NCBI GenBank assembly: GCA_950295325.1
Contig: OX485804.1
Coordinates: 27,092,001-27,156,000, forward strand
Source: Polytrichum commune
Lineage: Eukaryota; Streptophyta; Polytrichopsida; Polytrichales; Polytrichaceae
Length of the DNA stretch: 64,000 nucleotides
Direction of reading: 5' to 3'
Shown here: in pieces, positions 57,488 through 64,000 of the stretch
Layout of the letters: each line of letters begins with the position of its first letter
How positions within the stretch are numbered: position 1 is the first letter of the stretch
Made by a program: the position numbers and the translations under genes
The notes under the pieces: generated by a model
Databases searched by the model: none
What the model saw: only the letters and a program-made list of their open reading frames with translations
What the model was told of the DNA's origin: nothing

Positions 57488-57990
57488 GGGCCACTTCACA
57501 CACGAGCCAAGAGCTATGACTATGAAATTGTGAGAGCCCAAACGAAAGAAAGTGTCCAAAGGCCGTCCCAAGACACCTCCAAAATCATGTAATGTGGTCA
57601 CGGACCCTCGAGTGTAGTGTGAAATCACATGTGACCAGGTCTTCAACCAATCGTTATTTCAATGATTTTTTATTCATGCGGGTCCTCATGCATGATAAAA
57701 TAGAATAAATCAACGGTTATGAGCATTTGGAATGCCATGTTCTCCAAGTTTTGCGTTAAACCTACCTCCAAGAGATGGTTTTTGAAAATAGTCCAAGTGA
57801 GCATGAAGCATGATCCATTTGATACCACGTAGGAATCCATGTAGACTCTACATCCGTCATGCATTCACATACTCCGTTGGTCCCTCAAGTGTAGTGTGAA
57901 GCGAACTTGGACCGGCTCCGCCTTTTCCAATAATGAGAGTGCTTGAAGTGTAATGCTCACGGGCTCTCAGTCTCGTGTGTGAAGTCGCCC
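57488..57990. mobile_element. 503-bp MITE, family D copy with exact TTA flanks
   Basis: The left GGGCCACTTCACACACGAG and right inverse of GGGCGACTTCACACACGAG end the element. TTA lies at 57485-57487 and 57991-57993. It has the same length and order as the element at 725-1227. The plus-strand 'gtgagagcccaaa' has a short local insertion and the interior a compensating deletion. Confidence 0.85.
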
Positions 57991-58220
57991 TTAGTAGTCG
58001 GAAACCGGGGACTTCCAACTCGGTCTTCAATGCTAAAACATTTGCATATTATTCAACATTAGTTGTATTGTATTATAGGTCAAATCACAAGGTGTCAATC
58101 CTCCACCCTCGTTCTCGTAGTTATCCGACACATATATAAAATATTAAGACGTAAGGCATGTGGGGCCTTATCTGCATGTCACCCTTCTTCATTGGCCAAT
58201 ACCTGCAAAAACACACTCGC
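57991..58220. other. Spacer between two elements
   Basis: No feature seen. Confidence 0.4.
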
Positions 58221-58480
58221 TTACACCTCCGAACTCCGTAATATCACGCTTCAAAGTGCACGTGATAGTAAGGAATTGTACAGTGTTAAAATGAATGCGT
58301 AATAAAACCTAATTAGTGTAGCACTTGACGTCTCGAACTACCATGAAGTGCAACATTGCACTATTTACAATAACCACAATGATGGCAATGGGGATGTGTG
58401 CAATCGTATGGGCTAAATTTTTTGTGGTTTATTTTAATGTCAAAAAAGTTTATTTATAGGAGAGAGATGTGATCATTATA
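58221..58480. mobile_element. Family G element, copy 3 (right end lost)
   Basis: 'ttacacctccgaactccgta', 'aattagtgtagcacttga' and 'gtggtttattttaatgtcaa' match 37654-38013 and 23499-23935. The right terminus is replaced by a TA/AC microsatellite. Confidence 0.6.
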
Positions 58481-58500
58481 GATACCTGAATCATATATAT

Positions 58501-58532
58501 ACACACACAAACAAACACACACACACACACAC
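58501..58532. repeat. (AC)n microsatellite
   Basis: AC repeat with one AAACAAAC interruption. Confidence 0.9.
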
Positions 58533-59678
58533 ATGATACCAATCCAACACTCGTGACTATGCAAGGTACCTTTACAACAAAGTCCATACTATATATTGTG
58601 CATTCTAATTTTACTATACATAGCCCTATGTTGTCTTGGAAAACTCTAGGAAATAAAATATAACCTATGTTAAAAATTCTTTGGTCTTGACTATCTTATG
58701 AAGTAGGTGTGGTGCTGAATGGGCCCCACCTTTGCTACAATGTGTCCACTTTTGTCTTCCCCTACAACCATCACATGCATGTAAAAACCTTGACATGCAC
58801 ACTCCATGGTGACATATGTGCTTCTAACCTTAACCATCTATCACCAAAAAAATCATAGTCCTCTCAAGAGCTCCACGTACAACTGTTTTAACAAATTACC
58901 AATGATCTTGAAAATTACCAAGCAAATGTTGCTTGCAAATGTAATTACCCATATATACACACACACACACACACACAACAATATGTCTTGTAATAGTACA
59001 TTTGGGGGCACACTAAAGGAAAACAACAAACTATCATTCACGATCATGGCATTATTGAATTTTATGATGTTATTTCAATAATTTGCATCTAGTAGTTTGT
59101 GATAAATGAACATACCAACCGTTAAATCCCTTCTCAAACCTCCTCTACAATCATGTGAACACAATCTCAACATCAATCATTTCAACCTCTTCAATCCAAC
59201 ACGTGCACGCATGATCCGGGAAAGCGAAGCAGGGACCTTAACTAGAGCAATCATGACATGTCATATGATGAGTTTAAATTCATGTGCTCAAAATATACAC
59301 ACCAAACCATGTTCAAATACGTAACATGATTCGGAGGGTATATGTGCTCATTTATGAAGAAAGACAATCTCGACCTAGGCCTCTTCTAAGTTTGGCATCT
59401 TGATTCCAAATATGAAACTCGAAATGCCAATCTCTTACAATTCGCCATCTGCTAACCATACGAGACAAGTCCCGACCCTATTCAACAACCAACACCGTGT
59501 GTAAAGTTGGAGTTGCCCACAATAAGGCCACAAACCTCTCCACACATGACAATAAAATCATACAATCGCAATGAAAATGCAAAGACCCAAACAACGGATT
59601 ATAATTTACAAACCGTTCAAGTGGCAGAGCTCGCGGTTATGAAGTGTCCCACATTCACGCCAACACCAGCGGTCGTTG

Positions 59679-59681
<3 letters not shown>
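58533..59681. other. Intergenic; (AC)n at 58957-58977
   Basis: No gene seen. A second AC tract lies at 58957-58977. Confidence 0.45.

Positions 59682-59745
<64 letters not shown>
59682..59745. repeat. (TC)32 microsatellite
   Basis: Sixty-four bases of pure TC, the longest simple repeat in the window. Three overlapping Ser-Leu frames arise from it and are not genes. Confidence 0.95.
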
Positions 59746-59747
<2 letters not shown>

Positions 59748-62502
59748 AATGCCTTTCAATCTCATTGTGCAATTCAATCACCACACACTCATTACACTCG
59801 ATACTTTTGTGGGATCAACAAAGGAGGGAATCACTTGAAAGTTGGCCCCATTCGGGTGCACATCCTCCATGCATTTTGCAAGTAGCAATGAAAACTCTTG
59901 ATAATGAGGTTGGTGACATCATGCCGAAACGTCTTTCTCCCTTTCGATGTATAGCAAGAGCAATAAGTTAACATTCCCTTTTGAAGACGAGGGGAAAAGG
60001 GGGCTCATGTACCACGGATAGTACCAAAAGAGTAGGTAGGTGTGGTCGTCGACGAGGCTTGGATGAGCTCTAAAACTCTTTGCGACAAATCACAATGCAC
60101 TTGGGAACTCAAGAAAGCATGCATGTGACTTCACAAAGGGACCGAGGGGAGGGGAGGGGAGGGGGGGCTAAAAAGATGGGAAATAAAGGGGGTCTTACAA
60201 TGATTGATGGTGGGCGGTGGTACGACTGCAAGGCCAGCCCAAAGACAAGAAGACAGGACTGTCCAAAATGATATCTCACATGCTCGAGAACACGCCCCCC
60301 CCCCCCCCGCCCTTTGCAAAATTTGCTTTACTTTCTTTGAGAAAGCTTTCTAACAAGATCTCGGTGAAGTATATAGCTCGTCGTGTATCGAAAGCTCGTT
60401 TTGAAAGTCGGGTGAAGCTTTCGAGATCTCGTCGTCTTTCCATCTTTCAGATTTTGAGAGAATTTTGAGACCTCTAACATGTTGTGTGCATGGGAACCCC
60501 ATGTCATGGATCTTGTATCGGTTTATGCGAGGTTGGTTTGGACCATCCATCCTAGTAGGACGAGCTGGAATTTTGATTTTTTAATGATCCGGAATAGTTC
60601 TTTGTGAATGCTAATATTTGAGCATTGAGAAAGCTTGGGTGACTTTGTATCGTTAGGGTTTGGGACTAAGGCTATGGTTTGGTTTACTTTGATTTATAAG
60701 TAACTCTAGAATGTGCCAAAGTCCATCAAAGTTTGATCATCGGTACTATGTTGTTTATGGTGTTCATTGTCATTTGTTATTTGAGATTATGCATTGCTAT
60801 AACTTCATGATTATAGATGTGTTTTTAAGAAGAAGAAGAAAATCACTACAAAGAAGTAGTTTGGATGTTACAAAGTGTGAATGATTCCACTTAGCAACAC
60901 TTGCATTCCAAATGAAATATGATTGCATTGTGTAATTCCAAACTAACATAACATTTTGTATTCATTGCAGTACTCTTCTTCCACGGTAAAGAAACATGTA
61001 ATACATTTACGTGTGCGTGCACACACACACACACACACAAGGGACCCACTGCATGACAAAAGTGAAGCATTATGTCGTCCTATTGCTTTAGTGCAAACTT
61101 GTGATCTTATAGGGACAATAGATGAGTCCTCTTGAGGGGGGAAATCTTATATAGCACCTACTAGAGGGGAGGTTGAAAACGATGATTGTTATGTAGAGCA
61201 CGGGGGGTTGTAATTGTTGGCCAAATTATCATGTAAAAATATGATCATAGATCCTAAACTAGTCTAGTGGGGTTGAATTGTAATGAATTAACAATGAATC
61301 TATAGGCAAGTTCTTTGCCTCTCCCATTTTTCCCATTGGTAGGCGTGGGAAACAATTTCCTCTTCAACCATACAAAATATGGTTGCTATTTTGTATGTTT
61401 GTCACACAACCACCTTCCATATCTCAAGCATCTAGGTGTTGTAGTGACTAGCCGACTTGGTGGCCACCTTCCATACTCAATTCTCAAGCAATTGTTGTTG
61501 TGATGAATACCCTACTTGACATTCAATTCTTTACTTCCTATGAATAACTATTCACTTGTTTGTTTAATGTCCCTTGCAGATGAATCTTCCTCCATGTGAC
61601 TCACATGGTTAGACCAATGTTTGTTTGTTTGTTTTTCCTCCTTTGGCGTTAGTGCCTAGCCTCTAGTGACATAATTACAAAAGCCCGTCCCAGAATGCAA
61701 CCTATAATAAATGCGTAGAATTTATTAGGGACTCTCTCTCTCTCTCTCTCTCTCTCTACTTGTGTTTGGTTGAATCTCTAGTGATGCAAACCTCTCATAC
61801 TCTATGGTCTCTTCATGTCAGCCAATACACTAGAAACCACTCACCACAACACACAACAAATGTACATTGATCATATTGAGTCCCATTGATATGTCATGTC
61901 CTCAACAAACACAAGCATACGATTATAGATTGCATAGCACGTTATTCTTGGGACATGATCATCACTACATCCGATATCAAACATGTGTAACCCTACTACA
62001 AGTTGTAACACATGAATGCTTTGATGCAATCCATAACGGGGTTATGGTACACAAATCCATTTCTGGTACTCCACCCCCCCCCCCCCGCACCTAATCTTAA
62101 TACACAAAGTCTCCTTAAGTCATGTAGTTTCACACATGTAGCCCTCATTTTCTAACATGATGGAAAAAATTAGTTAAAAAGGGCACAGATCGTAATGAAG
62201 GTTTTGTCTCCCAATTATGGGAAATAGGTAAACCCGTGTTATGAATATGGGTTGAGAGAGAATTTTGCCATTGAAAATTTATGGTAATTTCAAAACTTGA
62301 AGATACATTGTGTCTTTTGGGTTAAACATTGTGATGTCAATTTCTAGACCTCTGAAAAATCACTCCATTATCACACTTGTACTACACTTGCGTGAAATTG
62401 CTTACGTTTAATAGACATGGGTATGTCTACCTTAATCCCCAACTAATCACATACAAAATCCGGTCCACAATGGACGTTGGAGAGTGCTCCATGTAATGAA
62501 CA
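59746..62502. other. Intergenic with simple repeats
   Basis: C14 at 60295-60308, AC tract at 61020-61039, (CT)13 at 61732-61757, C13 at 62074-62086. 60350-60440 has repeated 'aagctttc'/'gatctcgtcg' words. No gene, tRNA or element ends recognised. Confidence 0.45.
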
Positions 62503-62880
62503 GGGAGAATTGACCGTGAGTTACATATGAACCAATTGAGTTTGAGGAGCTGATCACACCGGCCAATTCAGACAACATCTGTCGGCATCTTTGGCTGTAA
62601 CAGTGAGAAAAGTGGTGGGCCAACATCTAATCCTGAACATAACCCCTAACAATTTCATGACTGGAGCTGAACGAAAAGTTTGGTGTGATTGGGGCATGAG
62701 ACATAACCGGTTGAAGTTCAAGCCTTCAGAAGAATTACCGATCATTTTAGAGGAATCTGTGGCATATGCCTCAAATTGATTAATAAAAATGGAAACATCA
62801 CAATGCGTAACACTGGTTGGGCTTGGAAAGCCTGGGATCTTGACTGAGATTATGCTTAAAAGTCTCCCCAGACACGGGCT
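62503..62880. repeat. Family A copy 6, interrupted by a nested element
   Basis: The family A left part ('gaaccaattgagtttgag') stops at about 62547 and resumes at about 62702 ('taaccggttgaagttcaag', 'gatcattttagaggaatctg', 'taacactggttgggcttgg'). The interruption is the family J element at 62549-62695. Confidence 0.75.
62549..62695. mobile_element. Family J MITE-like element nested in family A (147 bp)
   Basis: The ends GCTGATCACACC and (inverse) GCCCCAATCACACC match the ends of 43136-43273, and the interiors align throughout. 'TGAG' is present on both sides (from host 'tttgag'), in keeping with a target duplication of a few bases. Confidence 0.75.
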
Positions 62881-63246
62881 CCACATTCAACAACACATTT
62901 ACTCTCACCAATCCAATGCCAGCACTTGCTCTGTTCTACTGCAAAACATGTCCTCTAGTGCTTTTCAAAAAACTGCACGCTCTTTATGAAGCCGATATAC
63001 TAACTACAAATAGACTCACTTGGACCAGCCATAAGTTATATGGAACTATTCATGATTGTTACAAAGTATACTTTACGGTACTAACAACGCCTATACAAAA
63101 GTAGCCTTTTTCAAGCTTTAAAGTTCTAAAGTCTATAAGTCTGGGGATATTTTAGGGCACAATTGGTGGAGATCTTAGTGTTTCCAACACGAAGCAGTTA
63201 GGTGTTGATATTTTTCCCGGATTTGGTTCGAGGTGACCCTAAACTA

Positions 63247-63330
63247 CCGGATGAGAGTGGAAAGGTACCCAAACCGAACGGAGAGGTTGGTGGTTCGATT
63301 CCCGGCCGTGAAATCATCTTGACGGAAACT
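63247..63330 (+). repeat. SINE head fragment with perfect B box
   Basis: 'gatgagagtggaaaggtacc' is followed by 'ggtggttcgattcccggcc'. The B box GGTTCGATTCC is at 63292-63302. The head matches copies at 11872 and 21199 ('agtggaga(g)gtac', 'gtgaaatcatctt'), but the body does not. Confidence 0.5.
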
Positions 63331-63524
63331 GGTCAAGTGTTCCAGAAGTATATGTTGTTTGGTTTTTCTTTATGAAATTGTAGAATGTTATGTAAATTCC
63401 TTTGAATGGAATGGTAAAGTTTATGTATTGGATTTGAACTGGTTATTTGTCAATCTCAACAAGTTCATCCATAAATAGAGGTCGGTTCTTCCCATTAAGT
63501 GCTCTATAGTCTAAACCTATGTCC
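63331..63524. other. Spacer, no feature seen
   Basis: AT-rich spacer without recognised features. Confidence 0.4.
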
Positions 63525-63735
63525 GGGAAGAACTGGTGGTTAGTTATAGATGAACCAATTGAGTTTGAGAAAAAACTGGTTGAAGTTGGAGACTTCAAGA
63601 GAATCACTGATCAATTTAGAGGAATTTGAAGAATATACCTCAAATGAATAAAGCAAAACTGGGAGGTGTCAACAAATAATCGGTTGGATTTAGAATCACT
63701 AGGGTCTTGACCAACTATGCCCAAAAACTTCTTGG
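63525..63735. repeat. Dispersed repeat family A, copy 7
   Basis: 'gaaccaattgagtttgagaa', 'actggttgaagttggagac', 'gatcaatttagaggaattt', 'aataatcggttggattt' and 'agaatcactagggtcttgac'. Full length. Confidence 0.75.
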
Positions 63736-63739
63736 GCTT

Positions 63740-63880
63740 TGGTCTCAACGATCTTAATATGAACCTTGTGACGGGACCCCTGTGTCCCATAATGCACCTG
63801 TTCTTGCATAAAGCTTGTGTCGACGTCAAAAATGATTGGTTGAAGACATTGAGCTTATCTTGACGTCTTGTAAACAATCT
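63740..63880. repeat. Inverse relative of 12.33-12.50 kb
   Basis: 'gtgtcgacgtcaaaaatgat', continuing to 'tggttgaag' and 'gagcttatcttgacg', is the inverse complement of the block at 12430-12505. It directly follows a family A copy. A T-rich tract follows at 63892-63930. Confidence 0.5.
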
Positions 63881-64000
63881 GATGTTTGAAGTTGTTTTTT
63901 TTTTTTTTCCTTTTTCCTTTTTTTTCCCCCCATCATTGACAACCACATGCTATCATTTAGCTCTTGACTACACTATTTCTCGATCTTCTTTGATGCCATT

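Noticed and set aside
59507-59971. 154-codon plus-strand open frame
   Set aside because: Its length comes from reading the (TC)32 repeat as Ser-Leu. The flanks show no protein similarity, and the other two frames are open as well.

Overview
The window looks like nuclear DNA of a land plant with a large, gene-poor, repeat-laden genome. The evidence is one ten-exon plant-type RCC1-repeat gene with GT-AG introns, a plant-type tRNA-Gln(UUG) gene with an upstream TATA tract, many short inverted-repeat (MITE-like) elements with TTA/TAA target duplications, a tRNA-headed SINE-like repeat and decayed LINE 3' ends. The species cannot be named from the sequence. A small protein recalled as resembling a mainly bacterial family, together with the low gene density, would fit a seedless plant (fern, lycophyte or bryophyte), but that is inference.

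Layout. 1-30 kb is almost wholly intergenic: AT-rich, with stop-rich frames, MITEs and dispersed repeats, and no gene I can support. Highlights are a 503-bp TTA-flanked MITE at 725, a 394-bp foldback MITE with a near-perfect internal palindrome at 7104, a 2.7-unit tandem array at 9.9-10.6 kb, a SINE-like pair at 11.9 and 21.2 kb, and LINE tails at 7.5 and 20 kb. 30-39 kb is similar and holds the longest LINE remnant (34.2-35.6 kb, RNase H followed by the C-terminal domain). 39-42 kb is more gene-like. It has an intact 112-codon single-exon ORF on the minus strand (39277-39615) whose N-terminus carries a myristoylation/palmitoylation-type motif, a decayed copy of that N-terminus 276 bp upstream of its stop-free parent, and tRNA-Gln at 41769-41840.

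44.5-55 kb is one protein gene on the minus strand. Its ten coding exons join in frame into a 510-residue RCC1-repeat (seven-bladed propeller type) protein, with a GC-rich, CpG-rich 5' region at 54.0-55.0 kb and a candidate poly(A) signal at 44492. Intron 9 carries its own foldback element. 55-64 kb returns to repeats: two copies of a GTAGAGGC-ended element, a second 503-bp MITE, long (TC)n and poly-C tracts, and at 62.5 kb one MITE nested inside another repeat.

The three genes (tRNA, small acyl-protein, RCC1 protein) show no operon-like or pathway link. Most of the biology visible here is transposon ecology: at least nine repeat families recur within the window, and two foldback elements could yield hairpin RNAs if transcribed. 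I found no convincing new multi-gene system.
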